DNA of 18,606 nucleotides from an uncultured Bacteroidota bacterium (GCA_903888395.1 CAISTO010000413.1:1-18606), one strand, 5' to 3'. Positions 7,907 through 16,224 are shown, numbered from the stretch's first letter. Numbers and translations are program-made. Notes: generated from the letters alone by a model not told the origin.

Positions 7907-9610
7907 TTAATTACATTTATTCAATTCTACTTTTACAAATTCCATTAATTGTTTGATATAAGGAGCCGTAAAATTAAATTCAATGCCTGCAGTTTTATAT
8001 ATATCGCCAATGGTTTTGGTATAACCTAAACTTAAGGCTGATTTGTATTGAGCCAATGCAGTTGGTTTATCGGCAATATAATTTTTCCAAACTGCTAAGG
8101 CACCTAACTGTGCCATTCCATATTCAATATAATAAAATGGCACTTCAAACAAATGCAATTGTTTTTGCCATGTATAAGCTTGTATAGCTTCATATCCTGT
8201 CCAATCAACCATTCCAGTACCAAACTCTTTGCTTAGCTCTACCCAATACGTTTTACGTTCTTGCGCGGTGTGAGTTGGGTTTGTATAAATCCAGTGTTGA
8301 AATTTATCAATGGTGGCAATCCAAGGTAAAATTCTAATAATTCCTTCCAAATGTTCTTCTTTGGCACGGTTAAAATCTTCCTTGTTGGTATAAAATTCAT
8401 CTTGTCCATCGTAACTAATTAGTTCCATACTCATGCTAGCTAATTCAGCTACTTCGCTCGGACAGTTTTTAAATGCTGCTAATTCCAAATCTTTACTCAA
8501 AAACGAATGAACAGCATGTCCACCTTCATGCAACATTGTTTCCACATCGCGGGTTGACGAGGCAGCATTCATAAATATAAAAGGAACACTAGTTTCTGCC
8601 ATTGGATAATTATAACCTCCTGGTGCTTTGCCTTTCCTACTTTCCAAATCAAGGCGCTCCATATTGTCCATGGTTTCTATACACCAAGCAAAATAATCAT
8701 CTACTTTTCTAAAACATTTTACGGTTTTATCAATTAAATCTTTGCCACTTGTAAATGGTTCTAAAGCTTCCCGGTTCTTGGTATCTACTTCCATGTCCCA
8801 AGGTTTCAAATCATAACCAAGTTCTTTTTTTCTCACTTCGTTAAATGCTTTTACCAAAGGTAAAACTTCTAACTGAATGGCTTCATGAAAAGCAAAACAA
8901 TCTTCGGGCTTATAATCAAAGCGACCAAGGGCAGCAAACATATAATCTCTAAAGTTATTGAAACCTGCGTTTAAAGCTACTTTATTTCTTAGTACAATTA
9001 ACTTATCAAATAAATCGTCTAACTCTTGTGCATGAGCGGCACGCACTTCATTTATTTTCAAAAATGCATCTTCACGTTTTGCCCTGTCAGTATTTTTTAA
9101 AAAATTAGCTGCTTGCTGAAGTGTTAACTCTTTACCATCAATAGTTACACTTAAACCACCAACAATGCTACCATACTTTTGACTTTCGGTAGCTATTTCG
9201 GCCATTAACGGCACGTTTTCTTCCCTAAATATTTCTATTTCTGACTTAATTCCTCTCAGGTAAATAAAGTATTTATCATGGTCTAATTCATCAATAAAAT
9301 TACATGCTACCAATTTTTTATTTAACTGATCTGATATAGGTGAAATTTGTGGTTCAATTTCGGTTACAAAAAACAAATATGCTTGTTCAAGGTCTTTATT
9401 ATTGCTATCACAGGTCATTTTTACATAACGCCAAGCCAAATCTTCACTTACAAAAGCTTCCAATTCACTTCTGTCTGACAGCCATTTTTCTAATGCTGAT
9501 TTATCATTTATTTCTCTAACTAATAATTCATTAAAGTAAGGAGCTAATACGTCCCAAGCGTTAACTTTTAACTTATTTGGTAAAAATTTTCGGTTTATTA
9601 TCGTAATCAT
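7907..9610 (-). CDS. M3-family zinc oligoendopeptidase
   Basis: This is a cytosolic zinc metallopeptidase of family M3 that trims short peptides. The zinc motif HEGGH is at 361-365 and the third ligand is most likely E389 in PSEVAEL, which aligns with PSQMLEN of thimet oligopeptidase. GGYNYPM (331-337) just before it and the C-terminal YYIEYGMAQLGAL stretch are also typical of the family. At 567 aa it fits the shorter 'M3 not PepF' oligoendopeptidase group rather than the roughly 600-aa PepF. There is no signal peptide or membrane segment. The ATG start is at 9610, and 219 bp separate it from the TPR gene upstream, so it is probably a single-gene unit ending at the bidirectional terminator. 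Confidence 0.93.
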   Translation of the reverse strand: MITIINRKFLPNKLKVNAWDVLAPYFNELLVREINDKSALEKWLSDRSELEAFVSEDLAWRYVKMTCDSNNKDLEQAYLFFVTEIEPQISPISDQLNKKLVACNFIDELDHDKYFIYLRGIKSEIEIFREENVPLMAEIATESQKYGSIVGGLSVTIDGKELTLQQAANFLKNTDRAKREDAFLKINEVRAAHAQELDDLFDKLIVLRNKVALNAGFNNFRDYMFAALGRFDYKPEDCFAFHEAIQLEVLPLVKAFNEVRKKELGYDLKPWDMEVDTKNREALEPFTSGKDLIDKTVKCFRKVDDYFAWCIETMDNMERLDLESRKGKAPGGYNYPMAETSVPFIFMNAASSTRDVETMLHEGGHAVHSFLSKDLELAAFKNCPSEVAELASMSMELISYDGQDEFYTNKEDFNRAKEEHLEGIIRILPWIATIDKFQHWIYTNPTHTAQERKTYWVELSKEFGTGMVDWTGYEAIQAYTWQKQLHLFEVPFYYIEYGMAQLGALAVWKNYIADKPTALAQYKSALSLGYTKTIGDIYKTAGIEFNFTAPYIKQLMEFVKVELNKCN

Positions 9611-9734
9611 AATGATATAAATTTAAGCCACATAATTAATACAGTTTTATTTAACAAAAAAATATTTAGGTCATTATTCTGCAAAATGAAATTCATTTAT
9701 TATTGAATTTAGAATTAAGCATTGAAGATTATGA

Positions 9735-9750
9735 TACCGAATAATCGGTA
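9735..9750. other. Perfect inverted repeat in the 219-bp gap upstream of the M3 gene
   Basis: TACCGA (9735-9740) and TCGGTA (9745-9750) flank ATAA. It lies about 125 bp upstream of the M3 peptidase start and could be a small operator-like site. There is no independent support. The rest of 9611-9829 shows no gene or recognisable promoter. Confidence 0.3.
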
Positions 9751-9806
9751 AGGTGATTATATGTTAAATAGTAAGTATGCTTAAAACACATTGTTAAAGT
9801 TTTCAA

Positions 9807-9823
9807 CTTCAACAGTGTTGAAG
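9807..9823 (-). terminator. Hairpin just past the TPR gene stop
   Basis: CTTCAAC (9807-9813) and GTTGAAG (9817-9823) form a perfect 7-bp stem with a 3-nt loop, 7 bp beyond the TPR stop codon in the direction of transcription. It lacks a following U tract, so it may protect the mRNA end rather than terminate. Confidence 0.35.
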
Positions 9824-9829
9824 AATCTT

Positions 9830-10438
9830 TTACTTAATCAAGGCTATTCCTTCTAATGCAGAAGCATCGTTTGGTGCTAAAAGCAATACTTTATTAAAAA
9901 GTTGTTTTGCTTCTTTGTATTTTGTCAAACGGAAGTTTGTCCATGCTAACATGTGCAAACCATTATATGTAAAAGGGTATAAGTTAACCAAAAGAGAAAA
10001 ACATTTATATGCTTTTTCATATAATTTACCATTGTAATAAACCATTCCTAATGCATATAAAGCATAACTATTTTGAGGATCTATTTTTAAAATAGATTGA
10101 TATTGAAATACAATATTATCCCAATCACTCAAAACTGTAAGAGGATAAATATATCCAAACTTTGCTTCAATTGAAAACGGCATTAAATTCATGGCTATTT
10201 CATAATATTGTTTAGATTCTTTATGTAACCCAGCACAATAATTTAACCAACCCAAACGAATATTTATTTCGTAAGAATTGGGGTTATAAACTTCCATTAT
10301 TTTAGTAATGGCTTGAGAATAATTTAATTTGCTTTCCAATTCTATGCTTGCGGCAAAAGCGCCTCTAATTTTATCTTCTTGTGCATGAACTAAGGTAACA
10401 GTTAAGCTAAATACAAGAATGAAGATTGATTTTTTCAT
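9830..10438 (-). CDS. Periplasmic TPR-repeat protein
   Basis: This 202-aa protein has a signal peptide (about 1-20, ending LVHAQ) followed almost entirely by tetratricopeptide repeats. Clear units are near 128-161 (ALYALGMVYYNGKLYEKAYK onward) and 162-196 (GLHMLAWTNFRLTKYKEAKQ onward), with weaker ones before. TPRs serve as protein-binding scaffolds; no catalytic domain is present. Its ATG lies 5 bp past the barrel-like gene, which itself overlaps the urea-transporter/M23 gene, so it is the last gene of a three-gene operon. The likely role is a periplasmic adaptor linking the inner-membrane fusion protein to the outer-membrane protein. That is inferred from context only. Confidence 0.82.
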   Translation of the reverse strand: MKKSIFILVFSLTVTLVHAQEDKIRGAFAASIELESKLNYSQAITKIMEVYNPNSYEINIRLGWLNYCAGLHKESKQYYEIAMNLMPFSIEAKFGYIYPLTVLSDWDNIVFQYQSILKIDPQNSYALYALGMVYYNGKLYEKAYKCFSLLVNLYPFTYNGLHMLAWTNFRLTKYKEAKQLFNKVLLLAPNDASALEGIALIK

Positions 10439-10443
10439 GGTGG

Positions 10444-11400
10444 TTAAAGGTTATATTTTATTCCTAAAAAAAGTGAATTAAATGTATAATTATAATTGGT
10501 TTTATAGTCTTGTTTATGTTCATTTTGATAAATAGTATATATAAATATATTATTAGCAAATTCGTATTTAAGAATAAAATTTATTCTGTCATAAGTCTTA
10601 TCAACTGAATTATAAATAATATATCCATCTTGATCTGAAAAATTACGCGCATTTGCATAAAAATAATCAGCGGTTACAGACAATTCATCATTGATAACAA
10701 ATGAAACAGAAGGTTTAATTAAAGTGCTTAATAAATTATTATTACTAAAATGATAAATACCCAAACCGAATACTAATGCCTCATTATTATTAATATCAAA
10801 TAACAATTCAGCTCCTGTTTGAAATTGAGTTTGCTTATTTTTCAAATTATTTAAATGACTATAAGCGAAGCTAGGTTTAATAAAAAAATGCTTCCATTTA
10901 TAGGAACAGCTTGCTAACAAAAACACATTGTTACTGCTTATGTATTCGGCAGGTTTTGTTGGTGTTTGCATAGGAGGAAAAACTGGAGGTGCGGGCAATT
11001 CTTGAAATATTTTAGTATTACTATTTAAAAAAGATACAACACCATTATACTTTAGTAGCGCACTTTTTTTATATTCGAAATTAGCATAATAACTATGTTG
11101 CGCTACATGACCCCACCACACATTTTGAGAAATATAATTATAAGCATGAAACAATTGCAATTTATTACTAAATTGGTGTTGTAAACCAATTTGATTGGAA
11201 GTTAAATTTCCTACAGTATCGGTTTGATTGCTAAATTTAACACCCGACTCCATATAAATTTGATTGAACAAATTGGTTTTACCTAATCTAAATTCATTGA
11301 TTGGCTTTGCATTTTCGTTTAAGTAATTTGCATTCAAAAATGATTGCGCTTGCACCTTACAAACAAATATTATTGACAGTATAATTATACTATTTCGCAT
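10444..11400 (-). CDS. Predicted outer-membrane beta-barrel protein, unknown function
   Basis: I do not recognise a named family. The protein (318 aa) has a signal peptide (about 1-19, ending KVQAQ), then many alternating hydrophobic/polar strands rich in Tyr, Phe and Asn. It ends with a strand finishing in Leu (LFLGIKYNL). This is the look of a Bacteroidota outer-membrane beta-barrel of about 12-14 strands. A Pro-rich stretch at 135-150 (LPAPPVFPPMQTPTKP) would be an extracellular or periplasmic loop. The ATG overlaps the end of the upstream urea-transporter/M23 gene by 16 bp, and the TPR gene starts 5 bp after it. Tight coupling suggests a function shared with that transporter, for instance passage of its substrate across the outer membrane. 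This role is inferred. Confidence 0.7.
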   Translation of the reverse strand: MRNSIIILSIIFVCKVQAQSFLNANYLNENAKPINEFRLGKTNLFNQIYMESGVKFSNQTDTVGNLTSNQIGLQHQFSNKLQLFHAYNYISQNVWWGHVAQHSYYANFEYKKSALLKYNGVVSFLNSNTKIFQELPAPPVFPPMQTPTKPAEYISSNNVFLLASCSYKWKHFFIKPSFAYSHLNNLKNKQTQFQTGAELLFDINNNEALVFGLGIYHFSNNNLLSTLIKPSVSFVINDELSVTADYFYANARNFSDQDGYIIYNSVDKTYDRINFILKYEFANNIFIYTIYQNEHKQDYKTNYNYTFNSLFLGIKYNL

Positions 11401-13586
11401 GTAGCTTTTATAGTTTTTTTAAGAATTAAAAACTCAAATGATTGAAAATTCCCTTCACTTATGGTAAAGTTTGCTGTGATAGATTTGTTAAACGAAAAAA
11501 TAGATTGGAGATTAACCTGGCTCCTTAATAAAATATTTTTTGGATACAAATAATCGTCAATTGACACATAGCTTAATAAATACTGTGCTTTTAAAGTATT
11601 GCTAAATGGTAAAAGAAAATCATTAAATACTCGGCTAAGTGGTTTAAAAACATCGTAAATTGGCAATGAGTCTTCTATTACCATATCTTGATAGTAACTG
11701 AACAAAACTTTATGAACGTTACAATAATAATAATAAAGTAAACTGTTTTTATTTCCTTCAAACGTGGTAAAATAAAACTTAGTTCCATCGTTTACAAACC
11801 ATGCCAACGACTTCGTTTCATAACAATAAATATATGAATGATTGTTAATATCAGTAAAAATTTCCCATTTAACAATACTTTTTTTGCCATTTATTTCGGT
11901 ATTCCAATTTATTTTTTTTCCTGGAATAAAATTAAATGCATTTTTTAATAAATTATTTATTGCAGCATTAGCCACAATGTCGTTTTCATTAGGAATTCCA
12001 CTTGTTTTAAAAACATACTTTCCATTTATTTTAGTAATGTAATTACTCAATGGATATTGAATGGTTGTAGCTGCTAAAACAGCTGTACTTTGTAATTGAA
12101 AATGAATATGTGGTTCAGGCGAACGCCCCGAACTTCCATTATTAGCAAGCATTTGACCTTTATACACATATTCGTTCACAGCTACTTTAAAGCTATCCTT
12201 TTTTATGTGGCTAATTTTAGAATACAACTGTTCGGCATGTTTAATAATAATGGTATTTCCCCAGTTTTGTTGCAAGTTTACATCGCCAATTAAGTTATCG
12301 TCTATGCCATCAATAATATCAACTACATATCCATCGGCAGGTGCTAAAACGGGAAGTGCATAACAGTAATAGTCTTCTAAATTAATTCCAGGCAAACGAA
12401 ATGTTTTTAGTTCATTATCTTTTATCACAAAATCCCAAGCATATTGGTATTCATTTTTATGGGTAATGCTACCATTTTGCCCTTGCGAAATTTGCCATTC
12501 GCCATAAAAAGGAAGTCCTATTTTAAAATAAACTTCATCATTAAATCTTTCCTTTTCATTCAAAAATCTGTACAGATTTTTTTCAGGAGAAAACAACTGA
12601 ACTTGCGTCAATTTTAACTTATCGGCTTTTACCCTATAATATAAAAAATAAAGCACCATAATTACCATGATATTAAATGGCAATGACAATACAGAAAGAC
12701 CTAATAAACCAAATACTGAGGCAGAAGCAGCTATAATAATTGATATTATAGGTGCGGCAATAATTACTAATAAAAATGAGTAGGAATTAGCTAGTAAAAA
12801 ATATCCTCCAATGGCAATAGCAGCCAATATAAAGTTAAAACCAATAAAAGTATAATTCAATAAATTAACATCGCCTTGCAGTAATATAAAGAAATAATAA
12901 CCACTTAAAAAACCAACAATAGACAATAAAAATGCAATACGAGAAAATATTAATAAACCAATTACTATTAATATTCCAGCTATAATATTGTATTGGAAAA
13001 TAATGGCACCCAGTGATTTTAAATATACATCTAACAAATGAGGCAATTCAATATTATCGTAAAAATGATATGCTTGAACCATATCAGCACCACCCAATTT
13101 AAGCATTTCATTGTAAACAAAAATACCCCTATCGTTATTTATTAAAGTAGCAAAATGAGGAGTTGCTAACTGTATTAACCAAACAGCAAACAAAAAAGGT
13201 AAACTTAAATAAGGTAATTTTTTATTGGCTTGTAAGCCAGCAATAACTATGGTTAACACAAAAGTAATAAAACTGATAAAGCCTACCAATAAAAACAATT
13301 GCCAGCTTGGCTGAAAAGTATAACCAATAAATAAGCCAACCAACAAACTGTTAAAACCATAATATCCTTTGGAGATATATGTTTGATTATAATTTAAAAT
13401 TTGCGCAAAAACATTTGTTAAAATTACTGAAAGCAATCCATAAAAACCCACATAAACATCAATAAAAGAAGCAATAAACACAAAAGCTGCAAGCCAATAG
13501 CTATCAGCCAAAAACAACTGAGAATAGCTATTAATTATGCCATTCCCGTGGAGTTTTATATTGTATTTAAAATTTGTTTTTATCAA
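11385..13586 (-). CDS. Urea transporter / M23 metallopeptidase fusion protein
   Basis: Residues about 15-315 match the urea transporter (UT) family. Two homologous halves are visible, with GYYGFNSLLVGL (74-85) in the first and YTFIGFNFILAAIAIGG (245-261) in the second; PFLFAVWLIQLA (130-141) is also typical. Residues about 355-515 are an M23 (LytM-like) peptidase: H376 and D385 (in AWDF) as first ligands, H460, and HIH (493-495). These residues suggest an active zinc site. The last roughly 215 residues (519-733) are rich in Tyr, Phe and Asn, probably beta-rich, and unrecognised. The start is a TTG at 13584-13586: no ATG exists in frame before residue 161, and the UT domain begins close to this codon. 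The downstream barrel gene overlaps it by 16 bp. No urease genes are in the window, so urea as substrate is unproven. Confidence 0.88.
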   Translation of the reverse strand: MIKTNFKYNIKLHGNGIINSYSQLFLADSYWLAAFVFIASFIDVYVGFYGLLSVILTNVFAQILNYNQTYISKGYYGFNSLLVGLFIGYTFQPSWQLFLLVGFISFITFVLTIVIAGLQANKKLPYLSLPFLFAVWLIQLATPHFATLINNDRGIFVYNEMLKLGGADMVQAYHFYDNIELPHLLDVYLKSLGAIIFQYNIIAGILIVIGLLIFSRIAFLLSIVGFLSGYYFFILLQGDVNLLNYTFIGFNFILAAIAIGGYFLLANSYSFLLVIIAAPIISIIIAASASVFGLLGLSVLSLPFNIMVIMVLYFLYYRVKADKLKLTQVQLFSPEKNLYRFLNEKERFNDEVYFKIGLPFYGEWQISQGQNGSITHKNEYQYAWDFVIKDNELKTFRLPGINLEDYYCYALPVLAPADGYVVDIIDGIDDNLIGDVNLQQNWGNTIIIKHAEQLYSKISHIKKDSFKVAVNEYVYKGQMLANNGSSGRSPEPHIHFQLQSTAVLAATTIQYPLSNYITKINGKYVFKTSGIPNENDIVANAAINNLLKNAFNFIPGKKINWNTEINGKKSIVKWEIFTDINNHSYIYCYETKSLAWFVNDGTKFYFTTFEGNKNSLLYYYYCNVHKVLFSYYQDMVIEDSLPIYDVFKPLSRVFNDFLLPFSNTLKAQYLLSYVSIDDYLYPKNILLRSQVNLQSIFSFNKSITANFTISEGNFQSFEFLILKKTIKATCEIV

Positions 13587-13600
13587 TTTTTTATGTTTAT

Positions 13601-13608
13601 CAAATGTA
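13601..13608 (-). promoter_or_regulatory. Candidate -7 box before the urea-transporter/M23 operon
   Basis: On the minus strand this reads TACATTTG, a full match to TAnnTTTG. The nearest usable TTG (13636-13638) is 27 bp away, longer than the normal 19-21, and the leader to the TTG start would be only about 10 nt. The 91-bp gap has no clear terminator for the upstream decarboxylase gene, so read-through from it is also possible. Confidence 0.35.
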
Positions 13609-13677
13609 AAACGATGTCAAAATTAAGATAAAGTTCAACATATTTTTATAACTTAATTAATGTTTTAAACAGAATAA

Positions 13678-15036
13678 TTATAGTTTAAAATCTTTTAAAT
13701 ATTCAGGAGTAATTTCTAAACTATTCATGTATTCCAAAGTTTCTTTTTTACGAATTAAATGAGGTTTTCCATCCATATCAATCATAACAATATTAGGTCT
13801 CATGGCTATAAATTGCATCCATTGCGTCATATTATATGCACCCACGGTGTGAACCACTACATTATCCCCTTTTTTCATTGGAGGCAAGGTAATATTTTCT
13901 CTGATTACATCAATGTTCATACATAATGGACCATAAATTACTGAATCCTCAGTGTAATGACTGAATTCTTGCGCTGGCGAAATTTTATGTTCATACCAAA
14001 AAGAAGTGAATAAAATATTGACACCAAAATCCATAATAGTAGCTTTACGACCATCGCTTAAACGTTTGTTTGCCAAAACTGTTCCTAATAAAAAACCCGC
14101 TTCATCAACCAATGAACGACCACTTTCTAAAATTAATAATGGTAAATCCTCTTTGCTGTACTCTGAGTTCAATAAAGCAGAACAAATTGCTTCGGCATAA
14201 TCATCAAAAGTTGGAACCGAATCAGCGCCCATTAAATATGAACCTTTTAAAGTATTGCGAGAAGCAAAACCTCCACCCATATCAATATAAGTAATGTTTT
14301 TTCCAAATTTAGATTTTATATGAAAAGCTAAATCCAATAATTTAGTTGCTGCCACAGCATAAGCGCTAGGTGTTAACATAAATGTACCAATATGAGTATG
14401 CAAGCCTATTAAATCCATTTTATTGGTTAAAATAATTTTATTAATTGCATCCCAAGCTTGCCCGCTTTCATAATTAAAACCAAATCGATCCCACATGGGG
14501 TAAACGCCTGTATCCATGTTTACACGAATGGCTACTTTTGGACGTTTTTTTAACTCGTCTGTTAGCTCTATAATTCTATATAATTCATCCAAATGATCAA
14601 TGTGAATCATTGATTCATTATTGATTGCTAAAATCAAATCGTCATCGGTTTTATCAGGACCATTGAAAATAATTTTATTTCCCGGAACTCCGTTCAATAA
14701 TGCTTTATTATATTCAAAACCTGAAACTACTTCCGACCAACTTCCTTCTTGATGAAAAACGCTACAAATGGCATTGTTATAATGTGTTTTATAACTCCAT
14801 GCAAACTGTACTTTTGGATAGCGAGTAGTAAATGCGCGCACCGCATCTTTGTATGTTTTTCTAATAGTTTGCTCACTCATTACAAATAATGGTGAACCAA
14901 ATTCACTTATCAAATCCTTTACTCTTGCACCATCAATATTGGTAACAGGAGTATATTCAGTACGAGTTCCGTATTTATTCATTACTCCAGTATTTAATTT
15001 TTTAATTACTGGTCTTTCATATCTAATTTTTTCCAT
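13678..15036 (-). CDS. Fold-type-III PLP decarboxylase-like enzyme (LysA/ODC family), substrate unknown
   Basis: This belongs to the diaminopimelate/ornithine/arginine decarboxylase family. The alanine-racemase-like barrel carries the PLP lysine K83 in FAWSYKTH, GLHTHIG at 211-217, the phosphate-binding GGGF at 254-257 and ESGR at 304-307 (EPGR in most relatives). The C-terminal beta domain has GPLCMNID (369-376), with catalytic Cys C372, and GAYN (399-402) with the PLP-contacting Tyr. The length of 452 aa is normal. After the Cys, relatives have Asp or Glu (CD in ODC, CE in LysA) to bind the substrate's distal end; here it is Met, so DAP or ornithine is unlikely. It lies 116 bp downstream of the ATP-grasp gene and probably works with it and the PqqD-like protein. 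It is probably not the housekeeping lysA. Confidence 0.85.
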   Translation of the reverse strand: MEKIRYERPVIKKLNTGVMNKYGTRTEYTPVTNIDGARVKDLISEFGSPLFVMSEQTIRKTYKDAVRAFTTRYPKVQFAWSYKTHYNNAICSVFHQEGSWSEVVSGFEYNKALLNGVPGNKIIFNGPDKTDDDLILAINNESMIHIDHLDELYRIIELTDELKKRPKVAIRVNMDTGVYPMWDRFGFNYESGQAWDAINKIILTNKMDLIGLHTHIGTFMLTPSAYAVAATKLLDLAFHIKSKFGKNITYIDMGGGFASRNTLKGSYLMGADSVPTFDDYAEAICSALLNSEYSKEDLPLLILESGRSLVDEAGFLLGTVLANKRLSDGRKATIMDFGVNILFTSFWYEHKISPAQEFSHYTEDSVIYGPLCMNIDVIRENITLPPMKKGDNVVVHTVGAYNMTQWMQFIAMRPNIVMIDMDGKPHLIRKKETLEYMNSLEITPEYLKDFKL

Positions 15037-15052
15037 GTGTTTTATATTTTTT

Positions 15053-15147
15053 AGGCCTCTGGCTGCTTGCGGCTATCCTTTGGCAATTTTATTTGATTTT
15101 TAATATTTTTTGAAGAAGCTAGAAGCCATAGGCTATAGGCCAAAAGC
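15053..15147. repeat. Inverted pair of degenerate 7-bp repeats
   Basis: At 15113-15147 five heptads follow without a break: aagaagc, tagaagc, cataggc, tataggc, caaaagc, each ending in GC. At 15055-15084 the same 7-bp phase appears on the opposite strand, with GC at 15055, 15062, 15069 and 15083. The two arms flank an AT-rich centre and could fold imperfectly together. The element fills most of the 116-bp gap between the ATP-grasp stop and the decarboxylase start. Its GC content is higher than the surrounding spacer. Confidence 0.65.
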
Positions 15148-15152
15148 ATTAT

Positions 15153-16199
15153 TTAAAGCTCCCCTATTGTCGATATTTGTTCAAATTCTTTTAAATCTAC
15201 TATCATATCGAACGAATAACGAATAAACATTTTTCCAATATCATAAGCTTTATATGGTGGCACATTTTGTCCTAATGCCAGTTTTACCAATGCTTCTGGT
15301 TGGTTTTGACCGCAACCAGCTGCTAAATAAACCCAAGCTGGAAAACGCGGATTTATTTCCAATAAATAATATTTGTTTTCAGCAGTTTTAATGAATTCCA
15401 GTTCCATTCCACCACGCCATTTCGAAGATGAAATAACCCTATTTGCAATGTTAACCAACTCTTCATCGTCTAATGAAATTCCAGCCCAAGCTTTGCCTTT
15501 ATCAGTAATAAAAAGTTTTCGCATGGGTACCGCACTAATTGCATTTCCTTTGCCATCACCCAAGGCCGTAACATTTACTTCACTACCAAAAACATATTCT
15601 TGAATTATAATAGGCAAGCCCCATTTAGCACTAATTTTATTAAAATAATTGGCTACTTGTTCTGCATTGTATGCAATGTATGCATCGTAAAACTTTCCTT
15701 TTACTACCATTGGATAAGAAAATTCTTTGGAAATAACAGGAATTTCCGAGGTATTAAACATCATTTTACTGAATGGAACATCTACACCATGTTTTTCACC
15801 AAATTCAAACAAGTTTGCTTTATGCCTTTCGTCAAATTGCTCTTGAGTTGGCAAAAACATACTAATGCCTAAATCAGATTTTAGCAAAGGTTCTATTTTC
15901 ATAAAATTTGCTAATTCCGCATCAAAATTAGGAATAATTACATCCAATTTTTCTTGGTTATGAATATAATAAATGCGTTCTAATAATGAATCAATTCCTG
16001 CGCCTGGAAATGGTATTTGGTATGATTTATCAACCAAATCGTGCATATATAAACCTGGTTCTAAAGTTTCATAACTTAGACCAATAATTCTAACATCAAA
16101 ATCCTTGCTTTCTTTTAACGCTCTAATTACAGGAATTCCAGGTCCGGGACTATCAATATTGTTTAATCCAGATACTGCAACCGTTATTTTTTGTTTCAT
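15153..16199 (-). CDS. ATP-grasp ligase
   Basis: This is a cytosolic ATP-grasp enzyme of the CarB/PylC/LysX-like superfamily. Such enzymes activate a carboxylate as acyl phosphate and join it to an amine or similar nucleophile. A Rossmann-like N-terminal domain (about 4-115) is followed by the ATP-grasp fold. This shows PMVVKGKFYDA (163-173, nucleotide-binding Lys), IIQEYV (198-203), GMELEF (264-269) and LLEINPRFP (279-287, Mg-binding Glu and Asn). The length of 348 aa is close to PylC-type amino-acid ligases and much shorter than CarB. The PqqD-like gene ends 25 bp upstream and the decarboxylase-like gene follows. A peptide or amino-acid ligase role is therefore the best guess. Substrates cannot be told from the sequence. 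Confidence 0.85.
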   Translation of the reverse strand: MKQKITVAVSGLNNIDSPGPGIPVIRALKESKDFDVRIIGLSYETLEPGLYMHDLVDKSYQIPFPGAGIDSLLERIYYIHNQEKLDVIIPNFDAELANFMKIEPLLKSDLGISMFLPTQEQFDERHKANLFEFGEKHGVDVPFSKMMFNTSEIPVISKEFSYPMVVKGKFYDAYIAYNAEQVANYFNKISAKWGLPIIIQEYVFGSEVNVTALGDGKGNAISAVPMRKLFITDKGKAWAGISLDDEELVNIANRVISSSKWRGGMELEFIKTAENKYYLLEINPRFPAWVYLAAGCGQNQPEALVKLALGQNVPPYKAYDIGKMFIRYSFDMIVDLKEFEQISTIGEL

Positions 16200-16224
16200 A
16201 AAATTATTCTTTAGGTTCCAAAAA

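Noticed and set aside
13678..15036. Plain lysA (diaminopimelate decarboxylase) of lysine biosynthesis
   Set aside because: Met replaces the acidic residue after the active-site Cys, and the neighbours are not lysine genes. Not fully excluded.
14849..15103. Plus-strand ORF of 84 codons over the decarboxylase start and the heptad repeat
   Set aside because: Antisense to a conserved coding region and running into the repeat; hydrophobic composition is explained by antisense reading.
15600..15872. Plus-strand ORF of 90 codons within the ATP-grasp gene
   Set aside because: Lies fully antisense to conserved ATP-grasp motifs.
15153..16199. Carbamoyl-phosphate synthase large subunit
   Set aside because: Only one ATP-grasp unit of 348 aa; CarB has two in about 1070 aa.
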